A stretch of 64,000 bases of DNA from Prochlorococcus sp. AG-442-M23 (GCA_003209655.1 QCPW01000005.1:81118-145117), one strand, 5' to 3'. Shown: positions 36,672 through 45,076, counted from the first letter of the stretch. Numbers and translations: made by a program. Notes: generated by a model not told the origin, from the sequence alone.

Positions 36672-36949
36672 TTTATTAAAAATTTGAACTTTATATATCT
36701 TAAAAACTAAAAAGGTTAAATAGGTTAAAAAGTCGCTTATTCTTTAGGTCATTTATGAGGAACTAAACCTCCAAGTGACGCTTTATTTCTTTCAGTATTT
36801 TAAAAAATGCTGAGTCATATTCTAGGCAGCCCAAAGAAGCCTAGTAACTGAGCAGTTGTAAATAATTTATCCATCTTGCTTAGGGACAGATTTAGGCAAT
36901 AAAAAAGAGAGTCTGGGTAACTTTCTAGTATTAATTGGTTTTGATTGAG

Positions 36950-36990
36950 TCGGGGCGACAGGATTCGAAACTTCGACTAAGTGTTCCAAA
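36950..36990 (-). repeat. tRNA-Pro 3'-fragment repeat with terminator
   Basis: TCGGGGCGACAGGATTCGAA then a diverged anticodon-arm side (CTTCGACTAAGTGTTCCAAA). On its left at 36902-36925 is a remnant of the GAGAGTCTGGGTAACT hairpin. Several changes from the intact copies. Confidence 0.8.
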
Positions 36991-37083
36991 AAACCACAAA
37001 CCCCATTAGCATTAGTAGGTTTTTAAGTTATAGTTAATTTTTGGCTTAGTTCTGTGTGGGTTGTCCTAAAAATTTAAACAAAA

Positions 37084-37105
37084 ATTTGTCCACTATCTGT
37101 CCATT
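37084..37105. repeat. segment-specific direct repeat, left partner
   Basis: ATTTGTCCACTATCTGTCCA, itself two imperfect TGTCCA units; matches the block at 37980-38001 at 19 of 22 positions, same orientation. Confidence 0.6.
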
Positions 37106-37154
37106 GTTCAAAATTAGGTGTACCTTTAACCCTCTTTTTCTCTATTATTAATTT

Positions 37155-37283
37155 ATGAATAAATTTTTTATAGATTATTTTCAGGAGCTTTGGCATCATC
37201 AACAAAGTACAGTTATTGGCATAGGTTTTGCAATATTAGTATTGTTAGGAATTTATATGAAATTACTCGACATATATAAGTAG
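37155..37283 (+). CDS. 42-residue one-helix membrane protein
   Basis: MNKFFIDYFQELWHHQQSTV then a helix ending in MKLLDIYK. Lies between two island repeats; size and shape typical of local genes. Convergent with the 37296-37559 gene. Confidence 0.45.
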   Translation: MNKFFIDYFQELWHHQQSTVIGIGFAILVLLGIYMKLLDIYK

Positions 37284-37295
37284 ATAGCGTTTCAT

Positions 37296-37559
37296 TCATT
37301 CAATAAGTTTAAGATTATAAACCACGTCAAAACAGTTGTTATCCTTATCCCATTGTTTTAATTCTGGTTGTTCGAGCATGGCTCCAAACTTTTTTAAGTC
37401 AGAACAATTCATCAGGATCATTGCTTTATATTCGTATACTTTGACGATCTCCAGCTCAGAACAAAAAACATATCCTTGTTCTTTAGCTACTTTTTTGCCA
37501 ATGGCTTTAAATTCTGAAAAAGAACAATCAAATGTTGAGATAACTAATGTATTAGGCAT
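37296..37559 (-). CDS. small ferredoxin-fold-like protein, 87 aa
   Basis: beta-alpha-beta style sequence (TLVISTFDCSFSEFKAIGKK, then KAMILMNCSDLKKFGAML) with length and pattern of DUF3764/dimeric alpha-beta barrel proteins seen nearby. No catalytic residues evident. Its ATG is 44 nt from the TTGACA of a shared upstream element (37562-37603). Confidence 0.6.
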   Translation of the reverse strand: MPNTLVISTFDCSFSEFKAIGKKVAKEQGYVFCSELEIVKVYEYKAMILMNCSDLKKFGAMLEQPELKQWDKDNNCFDVVYNLKLIE

Positions 37560-37561
37560 TA

Positions 37562-37603
37562 AAAAAAGGAGCTTATTGCCCCTTATTGAAAATTTACTGT
37601 CAA
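37562..37603 (-). promoter_or_regulatory. shared upstream element (copy 1)
   Basis: Minus strand: TTGACAGT, then a diverged middle, GGGGC-AATAA-GCTCC hairpin and a T7 run directly before the ATG. TTGACA to ATG is 44 nt. Confidence 0.55.
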
Positions 37604-37610
37604 CCTCTTT

Positions 37611-37883
37611 CTATGAGTAGACTTTGGCAACTATTGGACCAGCTTCTTCATCAGTAAATACAGGTGTGGTTTCCCAATTTAGAAATTCACCCCATTCAGC
37701 GGCATGTTGATATATTGCTTTTGGATCATCAGTCTTTAAAACTATCCACCCCTCTAAAGAACCAGGTGCGTGATATCTTCCTATCATTTCAACTCCTGGA
37801 TAATCTCCCCCACCACTAAGAAATTTTTCTGCACCCTTTTGATGATATCCAGTTTTAAATGACCAATGTTGAACAAAAAGCAT
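37611..37883 (-). CDS. DUF3303-family protein, 90 aa
   Basis: MLFVQHWSFKTGYHQKGAEKF, then GRYHAPGSLEGWIVLKTDDP and HAAEWGEFLNWETTPVFTDEE match DUF3303, a dimeric alpha-beta-barrel family. Role unknown. No copy of the shared upstream element before it. Confidence 0.8.
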   Translation of the reverse strand: MLFVQHWSFKTGYHQKGAEKFLSGGGDYPGVEMIGRYHAPGSLEGWIVLKTDDPKAIYQHAAEWGEFLNWETTPVFTDEEAGPIVAKVYS

Positions 37884-37979
37884 GTTTTTTTTTTTAATTT
37901 GCTTCCTATTAGTAGCAAGAAAAATAATTCCTGAAAATGAAAATGGTTAATTGCCTTTTTATAAATACAATGTCAACAA

Positions 37980-38001
37980 ATTTGTCTACTATCTTTCCAA
38001 T
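37980..38001. repeat. segment-specific direct repeat, right partner
   Basis: ATTTGTCTACTATCTTTCCA; partner of 37084-37105. The two enclose three small genes and lie next to consecutive tRNA-Pro fragments. Confidence 0.6.
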
Positions 38002-38074
38002 TTAGATTTGGAAAAATTTTCCCAATAAAAAAAGAGTCTGGGTAACTCTCCAGTATGAAATAGTTTTGATTTAG

Positions 38075-38118
38075 TCGGGGTGACAGGATACCTGCCACCT
38101 AGTAATCCAAAAGCGCTT
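38075..38118 (-). repeat. tRNA-Pro 3'-fragment repeat with terminator
   Basis: TCGGGGTGACAGGAT, then the TTCGAA of the T-loop is deleted, then CCTGCCACCTAGTAATCCAA. Left neighbour hairpin AGAGTCTGGGTAACTCTC is intact. Decayed but clear. Confidence 0.8.
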
Positions 38119-38238
38119 AACAACTTCAATAGGGCACAATTTCTACAGACTATGAGTGATTATATTGCGTGGTATTGCTTATTAGACATGAAAATATGAG
38201 TTATATTCGACGGCAAATTGAAGGCTTTTAAGGTGATT

Positions 38239-38499
38239 TTAAGCATTTTTTTGTAATAATTTAACTCCAGATATGAGAGAGATTATTGATGATATACCAA
38301 GAAATATCGAATAAAAGGGCTGTAAATTAAAAATACCAAAATTACCCGTATGCCATTTGATTAACCAAAAAGCGTCTACCCCTAAGGGCTGAAGAATACT
38401 GTATGCAGTCCCAGATATAAGAGTAATTAGTAAAGGGATTGCAGAAAGTGCAGCAACTTTTCTATGTATTTTTCTTTTGTTAATTTTAGATTTTTGCAT
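38239..38499 (-). CDS. PepSY-TM-like small membrane protein, 86 aa
   Basis: RKIHRKVAALSAIPLLITLISG followed by a WHTG motif and a second/third helix, as in PepSY-associated membrane proteins but without the PepSY domain. 1 nt before it lies the stop of the DUF3721 gene, so they are cotranscribed. Confidence 0.65.
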   Translation of the reverse strand: MQKSKINKRKIHRKVAALSAIPLLITLISGTAYSILQPLGVDAFWLIKWHTGNFGIFNLQPFYSIFLGISSIISLISGVKLLQKNA

Positions 38500-38721
38500 T
38501 TACTTTCTTAGGTGTTTATGTAATTCTTTTTCATTTTTGCAAGGAAGCCATTTATTTTGATTCTTATGTATCCCAACGCAACCAAGTGCTAATGATTTTT
38601 TTTCGGCTTCTTTTCTCGAAGAAAATGTACCCTTCATATGGGCATAAGAAGAAAAATTTAAATTTATAAATATGAAAAATAAAAAAGTGAGTGTTTTTAT
38701 TTTTTTAAAAACAAAATTCAT
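38500..38721 (-). CDS. DUF3721 secreted protein, 73 aa
   Basis: Signal peptide (residues 1-27, ending SSYA) and mature HMKGTFSSRKEAEKKSLALGC with a second Cys in WLPCKNEKE, the DUF3721 pattern. Periplasmic; function unknown, grouped here with a DUF411 metal-binding protein. Confidence 0.72.
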   Translation of the reverse strand: MNFVFKKIKTLTFLFFIFINLNFSSYAHMKGTFSSRKEAEKKSLALGCVGIHKNQNKWLPCKNEKELHKHLRK

Positions 38722-38741
38722 AATTTATTGATCAATAATTT

Positions 38742-39260
38742 TTAGGGTGAAATTTGTTCGAATATTTTTGTCTCGCCAGTTTTACTGAATGAAACTACTT
38801 TGTAGTTCTCGTGATCATGAGAGTGCGAGTCATGAAAATTCATTTCCATGCCGGGAGAGCCAAGTGGCATACCTGGTACAGCTATTCCTTTGATGCTCGT
38901 TTTTTCTCTAAAAAGTTTGTTGATTGATTCAATTGGGACATGTCCTTCAATCGTATAGTTAGCTATTTGAGCGGAGTGACATGATCTTAAATTATTGGGA
39001 ATTTGATATTGGTTTTTTATTACTGAGACATCTTTAACTATATAATCAACAACTTCTAATCCATTATCTCGTAAATGATTTACCCATTTCTTGCAACAAC
39101 CGCATGATTCTGATCTATAAGAAAGGACTTTAGGGATATCTATATTTTCTTGATTTTTAGCAGTACTTTCTTGAGCATTAAATGTATTTACGATGAGAAT
39201 ACCAGAAAATAAAAGAGAGTTAAGCAAATTCCTTTTAAAAATTGATTTACTAAATTCCAT
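38742..39260 (-). CDS. DUF411 metal-binding protein
   Basis: 172 aa. N-terminal signal/anchor, then SYRSESCGCCKKWVNHLRDNG, the CxCC motif of DUF411, VKDVSVIKNQYQIP, SCHSAQIANYTIEGHVPI and KGIAVPGMPLGSPGME. The His-rich tail SHDHE may bind metal. DUF411 proteins are typically linked to copper handling. First gene of a three-gene set with DUF3721 and the PepSY-like protein. Confidence 0.85.
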   Translation of the reverse strand: MEFSKSIFKRNLLNSLLFSGILIVNTFNAQESTAKNQENIDIPKVLSYRSESCGCCKKWVNHLRDNGLEVVDYIVKDVSVIKNQYQIPNNLRSCHSAQIANYTIEGHVPIESINKLFREKTSIKGIAVPGMPLGSPGMEMNFHDSHSHDHENYKVVSFSKTGETKIFEQISP

Positions 39261-39408
39261 TGTTTAAGAAACTATTATCCTAAAAATAAGTTAATTCATT
39301 TTTTATAAATTTGCTATCGAATAAGAATTTAAATCAGATAGATATCAAATTGATATCTTGAATTTTTTAATGTTCAGAAGTTAAATTTTCAGACCAAGCC
39401 CTCTCTTT

Positions 39409-39774
39409 TTATCTATTTCTCTCAACTATTCTAAAATTCATATCTATAGCTCCTTTTCTTAATGGAATAATTTCTTGATAATCCCCTTCATAGCAATCTT
39501 GAGCTGCTTTTTTGCTTGGGAATTGTGCGAGTACAGTAAACGGTCCGTCATATCCTTCCTTTACATCTGTTTCATAATCAACTGTTAATGTTTTTGCTCC
39601 GCAACCTTTAACAACCACATCATTTACTGCTGCAAAGTATTTACCTGCTTGTTCTGGATTTGTAATCCTGCCAGAAATCATTACATAACCAGCATTCTTG
39701 TCTTTTGGAACTTTATAACCAATTGCAAGCCCAGCAATGCCAGCAATTAAACCAATTAAAATAGTTTTTTTCAT
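39409..39774 (-). CDS. DUF1330 family protein with membrane anchor, 121 aa
   Basis: N-terminal hydrophobic helix (ILIGLIAGIAGLAIGY) then a DUF1330 domain: GYVMISGRITNPEQAGKYF, GPFTVLAQFPSKKAAQDCYE. Ferredoxin-like fold exposed outside the cytoplasm if the anchor is real. Function unknown. Confidence 0.75.
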   Translation of the reverse strand: MKKTILIGLIAGIAGLAIGYKVPKDKNAGYVMISGRITNPEQAGKYFAAVNDVVVKGCGAKTLTVDYETDVKEGYDGPFTVLAQFPSKKAAQDCYEGDYQEIIPLRKGAIDMNFRIVERNR

Positions 39775-39867
39775 TTAAAACTTGATTTTTATAAATGATA
39801 AACGAATCTCTATAAGTTGGATGTAAATTATTAACTATTAGCGGTGGGAGTAGTAAGCTTTTAAAAA

Positions 39868-40152
39868 TTATTCAGAAATCCAGCGATTAATTATTGTCCC
39901 TTCATAAATATGACCTGATGCTTCAACAATTGGTTTTGTTTGTGGGTTAATAAAGATGTCGTAACAAGTATTTAATGGTCCTTGAAACATTACTGTTGCT
40001 CTTTTAGGGTCTTCTAATGATTTACCAATATAGAAGGTTTTAACTCCCATCTCTTTAAACATGGCTTGTTGCTCAGGAGTATTCATGTGAGCCTCATATT
40101 CCTCAAAAGTATTGCTTAATTTGAAATCTAATACAGTTGTTTCAATTGACAT
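39868..40152 (-). CDS. DUF3764 family protein, 94 aa
   Basis: VLDFKLSNTFEEYEAHMNTPEQ, GVKTFYIGKSLEDPKRATVMF and SGHIYEGTII fit DUF3764, a small dimeric alpha-beta fold. Preceded by the shared upstream element. The relative at 45467-45772 is also preceded by that element. Confidence 0.78.
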   Translation of the reverse strand: MSIETTVLDFKLSNTFEEYEAHMNTPEQQAMFKEMGVKTFYIGKSLEDPKRATVMFQGPLNTCYDIFINPQTKPIVEASGHIYEGTIINRWISE

Positions 40153-40166
40153 GAATAAAATAAACT

Positions 40167-40196
40167 AATTGCCCCTTATTTTAGATCGACTGTCAA
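40167..40196 (-). promoter_or_regulatory. shared upstream element (copy 2)
   Basis: Minus strand: TTGACAGTCGATCTAAAATA then AGGGGCAATTAG; the right hairpin arm is lost. TTGACA begins 44 nt before the ATG. Confidence 0.6.
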
Positions 40197-40240
40197 TCAA
40201 AAATAAATTTTGAAGAACTAAATCTTCAGAAAATTTAGAA

Positions 40241-40276
40241 TTGATATCAAACTGACATCAAGAGAGTTATGTCAGT
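40241..40276. repeat. segment-end repeat block left of a tRNA-Pro fragment
   Basis: TTGATATCAAACTGACATCA, two near-copies of TGACATCA, then an inverted half (TTATGTCAG). Same type as blocks at 58.7 and 60.3 kb. Confidence 0.55.
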
Positions 40277-40332
40277 TTTTACCAAATAAAAAGACAGGCT
40301 GGGAAACCTTTCTTTAACTTGGATTATTAGAG

Positions 40333-40379
40333 TCGGGGCGAAAGTATTAGAAGCTGCGACCTAGTTCTCCCAAAGCACT
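40333..40379 (-). repeat. tRNA-Pro 3'-fragment repeat with terminator
   Basis: Five substitutions against the intact 47-bp form by my count; ends TCTCCCAAAGCACT. Left neighbour hairpin at about 40292-40312 (GACAGGCTGGGAAACC) is weaker than in the younger copies. Confidence 0.85.
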
Positions 40380-40514
40380 GGGCTTTATTTTTAAGAATAT
40401 GCTGAGGCTTTTGTTATAGCTTAGATAAATCATAAATAGTGGAACGAGTTTGAGAAGGCTTATTGCATAATTTTTTACCTCTGTTAATTTTAGTGGACTA
40501 GGATTTAAGTACAA

Positions 40515-40739
40515 ATGCAAGATCAAAGAATTGAAAAGATAACAGCTGTTGTAATAAACATAACTAAGGTGCTGTTAATAATTTATCTAGGAGTTGAAGA
40601 AGTATTTAAAATAATCAAATCACTTCAAAAAGATTTAGATGCTGAATTTGATATTTCTCGAAAATGGGCTTCACAAAATTATTCAATTCTAAAAAAAAGA
40701 CTAGTTGAACGAAAAGTAGCGGGTGTTATAGAAAATTAG
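40515..40739 (+). CDS. small membrane-associated hypothetical protein, 74 aa
   Basis: Hydrophobic stretch (TAVVINITKVLLIIYLG) followed by a charged helix (DLDAEFDISRKWASQNYSIL). No domain recognised. Confidence 0.45.
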   Translation: MQDQRIEKITAVVINITKVLLIIYLGVEEVFKIIKSLQKDLDAEFDISRKWASQNYSILKKRLVERKVAGVIEN

Positions 40740-40936
40740 TTATTAATCTTTAAAAGTTATTTTTAAATTTTTTTGCTATGAATTAATTGAGGCCAAACCT
40801 CGTCAGCAAGCTCTAAGTTTGCTGCAAGACATAGATTGATTCTATATAGTTGCGAATCGATTTAATAACCCTTTCAGTAGTTGGAATTTCTGGAGGGGTT
40901 TCTTGTCTTTATTATCGACCCATATTTAATTAAAGA

Positions 40937-40972
40937 TTGACAGTCGATCTAACATAGAGGGATAAACCCTTT
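40937..40972 (+). promoter_or_regulatory. shared upstream element (copy 3)
   Basis: TTGACAGTCGATCTAACATA, then AGGGATAAACCCT hairpin and a T-rich run; 41 nt from TTGACA to the ATG at 40978. Confidence 0.6.
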
Positions 40973-40977
40973 GTTTC

Positions 40978-41145
40978 ATGGGAAAATTTTCTTCACAAGA
41001 AATAGAAAGACAATACAATTTGATCAAAAGGCTTTTAGCTGAACCTGAAAAGTATAAAGATGCCATTGATGCAATTAAGAAAGATATTGCTTATATGCCT
41101 ATAGAGCTTAAGAAAAAACTTGAAGAAGAAAATATTACCTTCTAA
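40978..41145 (+). CDS. 55-residue helical hypothetical protein
   Basis: MGKFSSQEIERQYNLIKRLL, highly charged, no membrane segment. Preceded by the shared upstream element and followed with no gap by a broken lipoprotein gene. Confidence 0.55.
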   Translation: MGKFSSQEIERQYNLIKRLLAEPEKYKDAIDAIKKDIAYMPIELKKKLEEENITF

Positions 41146-41289
41146 ATGAAACATTTACTATTTGCATCGCTTTTAATTTCTTTAGTTAGTTGCTCCTCCC
41201 AATCAAGTTTTGAAGCTAAGTAAGCTTGTGATAAATGTTGTGATAAATGGGCTGCAAAAGGAAAAGTTTATAATATGGAAAAAAGATAA
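41146..41289 (+). pseudogene. broken lipoprotein gene
   Basis: MKHLLFASLLISLVSCSS is a lipoprotein signal with lipobox LVSC, then a TAA after 25 codons. The same frame reopens with ACDKCCDKWAAKGKVYNM before a second TAA. The reading suggests a nonsense mutation in a small Cys-containing lipoprotein. Could also be a functional 25-aa peptide, but that is less likely. Confidence 0.5.
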
Positions 41290-41385
41290 AGATATTGAGG
41301 AGGTTTCCAAAATGTATGATTTAAGTTTAGTTAAAGACTCTGGCAATAATTAAAAAGAAGAATTAGTAGAAGGTGTAACTAGATA

Positions 41386-41686
41386 ATGAAAAAAGATTTC
41401 TTACCCTAGGTGGAAGCAAGCTGAGCTTAGATTTTTCAAGGTAGTTATCCCTGTTGGTGGGAGGACTCCAATTCACACGCACCCAGCATCAATGGTTGTT
41501 TATCTTGCTCAAGGAGAATTGAAGCATACGAGAGAAGATGTTATTAATTACTTTTCATCAAAGCAATCATTAATAGAGAGTAATAATGACGATGAACATT
41601 TTGTTGAAAATATAGGAAATGAACCAGCAGTACTTTATGTATTTGAGTCATCTGCTGTTGGACTTCCTTCAACTATAAATAAGTAA
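41386..41686 (+). pseudogene. cupin-domain gene with damaged 5' end
   Basis: The cupin core (PVGGRTPIHTHPASMVVYL, then EHFVENIGNEPAVLYVFE) is in one frame. Upstream the frame is closed by TGA, while an ATG at 41386 in another frame gives only seven codons. The first in-frame ATG (41492) would lose the metal-binding HTH motif. A frameshift near 41395 explains it. Confidence 0.6.
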
Positions 41687-41704
41687 AATTTCAAATCTTT
41701 TATA

Positions 41705-41746
41705 TTGACAGTCAATCTAAAATAAGAGGCAATTAGCTCCTTTTTG
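41705..41746 (+). promoter_or_regulatory. shared upstream element (copy 4, orphan)
   Basis: TTGACAGTCAATCTAAAATA, then GAGGCAATTAGCTCCTTTTT. No ATG or gene follows on this strand; it points into the antisense of the ligase module. Confidence 0.55.
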
Positions 41747-41762
41747 CTCTTTTTCTGTCATT

Positions 41763-41918
41763 TTATTTTGCTTTTCTTGTTCCGCCATAAGTATATTGAC
41801 TTTCTTTAGAAACTATATCCCAACATTGTTTACAACAAAAAATCCAACTTTTATAGTTTATAGATTTTACTCGGTAATGAATTATATCTTCCTTATTGCA
41901 TAAATCACACTTTCTCAT
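41763..41918 (-). CDS. 51-residue zinc-ribbon-like protein
   Basis: MRKCDLCNKEDIIHYRVKS and WIFCCKQCWDIV: two CxxC-type pairs (C4/C7 and C30/C33, plus C29) that could bind one zinc. ATG immediately follows the ligase stop codon. Probably nucleic-acid or protein binding. Confidence 0.65.
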   Translation of the reverse strand: MRKCDLCNKEDIIHYRVKSINYKSWIFCCKQCWDIVSKESQYTYGGTRKAK

Positions 41919-42674
41919 TTAATACTTAATAGCAATCTGCCAAAAAGGATATTGCCCGACAGATTTTTCTCTAATTAATTGAAATTTTCTAGAATTTATT
42001 TTGGCTACGATTCCGTCTGTTGGGTAGTTATTAAAAAGTTTTTTGTCTGTCCATTGTTTTCTGTAGACTTGAATCTGGCTTGTAAAATTACAGCTTTTAT
42101 ATTCTGGAATAGTAAAACCTAATTTCTTTAAATACACCAAAGAATCATGTTGATTTAATCTGCCATTAATTATCTGGAAAGAACAAAAACTAATATGATC
42201 GCTTTCACTACAAGCTGACCTTAGATAACCTCCCGCTTGACTTTGAGAGTAAGTAGGTCTTTCATATTCTGATGGTGCGAATAGCTCTCCTCTAACTTGG
42301 AATAAACCTTGAATATTAATCTTGTTTGGAATATCTAGAACAGCTTTAATCTTTTCGGTGCAATCTTTTCCTTTTCGAGAAATTGCTTTTACTAACTCTC
42401 CATCAATATATTGAATAGCGATAGCACAACCATCAATTTTTGGTTCAATAATTATTCTTGTATCGGGCAATAATCCTTCAATAAATTCCTCTATTTGATC
42501 TTTTGGTAGAGAAGGTAATGGCAATAATTTTTTATTAGTAAAATAATTTGCTTTTGGATTTACTCTAAATAAATTGGCTTCTAATTGGTCGAATTGGTCA
42601 TCAGTAATTAATGAAGTCCCCATTCTGTAATTATGGTCATACCATTCAATTCTTTCTTCTAAATATTTACTCAT
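41919..42674 (-). CDS. NAD-dependent DNA ligase, adenylation-domain-only form
   Basis: 251 aa. Domain Ia-like start (EERIEWYDHNYRMG, DDQFDQLEANL), LPSLPK, then the adenylation motif EPKIDGCAIAI with nucleophile Lys, RGELF, and TDGIVAKIN. The OB-fold, zinc finger, HhH and BRCT parts of LigA are absent. Overlaps the integrase fragment stop (ATGA). May seal nicks during element mobilisation, or be a degenerate ligase. Confidence 0.8.
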   Translation of the reverse strand: MSKYLEERIEWYDHNYRMGTSLITDDQFDQLEANLFRVNPKANYFTNKKLLPLPSLPKDQIEEFIEGLLPDTRIIIEPKIDGCAIAIQYIDGELVKAISRKGKDCTEKIKAVLDIPNKINIQGLFQVRGELFAPSEYERPTYSQSQAGGYLRSACSESDHISFCSFQIINGRLNQHDSLVYLKKLGFTIPEYKSCNFTSQIQVYRKQWTDKKLFNNYPTDGIVAKINSRKFQLIREKSVGQYPFWQIAIKY

Positions 42675-43048
42675 AATTTTGCCTTATTTGTATTGTTGTA
42701 TATCTCAGAAGTTCCATTTGGAATAAATTTAGAGTATTTCTGCAAGTGAACTCCTTGGGAATGACCCATTGCTTTGCAGATATTAGCCATTGGGAACCCT
42801 TCTGCATGAGAAGCTTTCGAATATCTAAGTCTAAAGCTATATGGAACTGAAACTTCTCCAATATCTTTGGTTTCTACTCTGTATAAGTTCCAAAGCTTAT
42901 TTCTTCTTAGTTTTGTTCTAAGAGTCATAGAAGCATATTCTCCTAAAGCTGGAAGTTCTTCACCTAATTCAATTCTAGTTTGCAAGTTATAGTCCATTGC
43001 TTCTCCTTTTGCATTAACCAAATAAAGAGGTCTTAACTTTCTTGGCTT
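42671..43048 (-). pseudogene. int: C-terminal fragment of a tyrosine recombinase (integrase)
   Basis: The end matches phage-type integrases: YSFRLRYSKASHAEG (R of the HxxR box kept, H replaced by L), AKAMGHSQ-like KAMGHSQGVHLQKY with the C-terminal tyrosine region. The open frame begins right beside the tRNA-Pro fragment at 43056 without an ATG, so the N-terminal half is missing. Expected neighbour of an attachment site. Confidence 0.72.
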
Positions 43049-43055
43049 TTAAGAG

Positions 43056-43090
43056 TCGGGGCGACAGGATTCGAACCTGCGACTTAGTGC
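43056..43090 (-). repeat. tRNA-Pro 3'-fragment repeat (truncated)
   Basis: TCGGGGCGACAGGATTCGAA then CCTGCGACTTAGTGCTAAGG; identity is lost within the anticodon loop. It abuts the integrase fragment and lacks the left terminator seen at other copies. Confidence 0.85.
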
Positions 43091-43235
43091 TAAGGGTGGG
43101 GTAGGTCAAACAAAATTAATTATTTAAATTTTCAATAGTATATCTACTAAAACATTTCATTTTATTTTTGAATCATAAAAATTTTTCCCAACAAAAAAAA
43201 TATAAGTTAAGTTTGTAAAAATGTTTTATTAAAAA

Positions 43236-44681
43236 TTGAAAATCAGCAAGAAGTTAATATTAATATTTGGATTACTTGCAGCAATCATTTCTGTACCAAG
43301 TGCTCTTTTTTTAACTGGAACTATTGGCAATGCCAAATCCGCTGCTTATAAAAGAGCTAAAAAAATAATGAATCCTGATCTTTATTTGACTTATAGGATT
43401 ACAGAAAGGATTGTAGAGGCCAACAATATAAAAAGACCAATAAGAATAGCGGTAAGGAAAGGAGTAGATTGTTCTGGAGCACTTGGACTTGATCCATCAA
43501 GTAGTAAGTGTCAAGCTGCCCAGTTGTTGCCTGATATAGATAAATCAACAAACTTTGATATTTGGGCTTCTCAGGTAATTAACACTATGTCTGGTCAAGC
43601 TAATGCTTTTGCAAGTAGCGATAGTGGCGTTTTATTAGTTAATAAACCGTTATTAAAAGAACTTATGGGCCGACCTGAACAACTAGCTTGTGTGATTTCT
43701 CATGAGTTAGCTCATATTACTCAAAACCATAATGACGAAAAAAGAAAAGCAAGAATGAAATATGATTCAATAGCTGCATCAAGAATCTCTGAAAGAATAG
43801 TTAAATTAAAAAATGCACAAGGAAGGGGTTATTTCATGGCAGCTATGATAGGAGGGCTTTCAGATAGTTACTCAGGGACTAATACTTCGCTTAATCAATT
43901 ATCAAATCAAATCGCTTTCAATAATCTTGCATCTCAAATGCTCGCTCCACAGATAAGTGAAAAAGCAATGGAATACTCTCCAGTAATAGCTGAATCAATT
44001 AATGAAATACAAGGATTAAGTCCACAGTATATTAAGCAAGGATTTAGCTATATTGATAACTATCTTAGAGATGCGGCACTTTCGCTCACCGCTTTTGGAA
44101 GAGGTCTTGAATATGAGGCAGATTTATTAGGAACACAATATGCAGCAACCGCAGGTTTCGATGAAAAAGCTTGCTTAAAATTATGGACAGAAACCATGCC
44201 CCATGACACTGATAAAATAGTAGCAAGATTGTTGCCACAAGGAGTTCCAGATCCAGGTAAAAAGAAACCTGAAATATTCATAAATAAAAAAAAATCTGAA
44301 GTATTAGAGGATATAGATTGTAAAAATAAGATAAAAGTAAGAAAGGACAAAGGTCTTAAGCAAAAATGTAAATTAATTTCTAAAAAAAGAAAAGCTAAAG
44401 ATAAAAAGCAAATAAGTGAACAGACTTTAGAAATACTTAGTACTCATCCAAGTGATGAGAGGAGAGCTAAATCTATAAGTGAGCACATAAAAAATAAAGA
44501 GCTATTTAATAAATTTAGAGCAACTGGAAAGAAAAATAAATTAAAAAACACTATGAGAGATTGGAGTTATGATAAAGAATCAGATAGTCTTGTTATATCT
44601 GATATCGAAAAAGATCCTAAACTAATCGGATTAGAGGAAACTGGCACAAGTGGGATTAATATTGATAATTTTTTAGAATAG
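43236..44681 (+). CDS. M48-family metallopeptidase
   Basis: Zinc protease: HELAHITQNH is the HExxH motif (about residue 154), and EYEADLLGTQYAATAGFD carries the third zinc ligand Glu. N-terminal membrane helix with probable export; lysine-rich insert about residues 345-395. 481 aa, TTG start. Resembles BepA/LoiP-like envelope proteases, so an outer-membrane quality-control role is plausible. Confidence 0.86.
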   Translation: MKISKKLILIFGLLAAIISVPSALFLTGTIGNAKSAAYKRAKKIMNPDLYLTYRITERIVEANNIKRPIRIAVRKGVDCSGALGLDPSSSKCQAAQLLPDIDKSTNFDIWASQVINTMSGQANAFASSDSGVLLVNKPLLKELMGRPEQLACVISHELAHITQNHNDEKRKARMKYDSIAASRISERIVKLKNAQGRGYFMAAMIGGLSDSYSGTNTSLNQLSNQIAFNNLASQMLAPQISEKAMEYSPVIAESINEIQGLSPQYIKQGFSYIDNYLRDAALSLTAFGRGLEYEADLLGTQYAATAGFDEKACLKLWTETMPHDTDKIVARLLPQGVPDPGKKKPEIFINKKKSEVLEDIDCKNKIKVRKDKGLKQKCKLISKKRKAKDKKQISEQTLEILSTHPSDERRAKSISEHIKNKELFNKFRATGKKNKLKNTMRDWSYDKESDSLVISDIEKDPKLIGLEETGTSGINIDNFLE

Positions 44682-44695
44682 AAGTTATGTATTAA

Positions 44696-45076
44696 ATGAA
44701 AAAATTTTTAATATTCACCCTAATAATCGCATCAAATGCATTAATTTTTGAACCTTTAATTTCTAAAGAAATTTTGGAGGATAAAAATTTAATACAAAAA
44801 GTTTCATTTAATATTTGGTGGGAAGATAAATATAATGATTCCATCATCACTCTCAGAACTTATCCTGAAGATGTCAAAACAATCCAAATTGGTAATGGTA
44901 GGTCCATAAATAAAAGTCAAGTTTTAGAAATTTACAGAGAGGTTAATAAAGGTTCTTATATTTTTAATATCGTTTATAAAGACGAAAATTTTAAAGTCTC
45001 TACTGGAAAAATTATTTTTTCTAACAAAAGATCAAGTAGGAAATTTGAGAACGCATTAGTAGATTTTGGTTTTTAA
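44696..45076 (+). CDS. secreted hypothetical protein, 126 aa
   Basis: Hydrophobic N-terminus (FLIFTLIIASNALIF) then a beta-rich soluble part. It starts 14 bp after the protease stop, so it is likely cotranscribed and exported with it. No family recognised. Confidence 0.6.
   Translation: MKKFLIFTLIIASNALIFEPLISKEILEDKNLIQKVSFNIWWEDKYNDSIITLRTYPEDVKTIQIGNGRSINKSQVLEIYREVNKGSYIFNIVYKDENFKVSTGKIIFSNKRSSRKFENALVDFGF

Noticed and set aside
42667..42861. 64-codon minus-strand frame
   Set aside because: Overlaps the integrase fragment in another frame and lacks its motifs.
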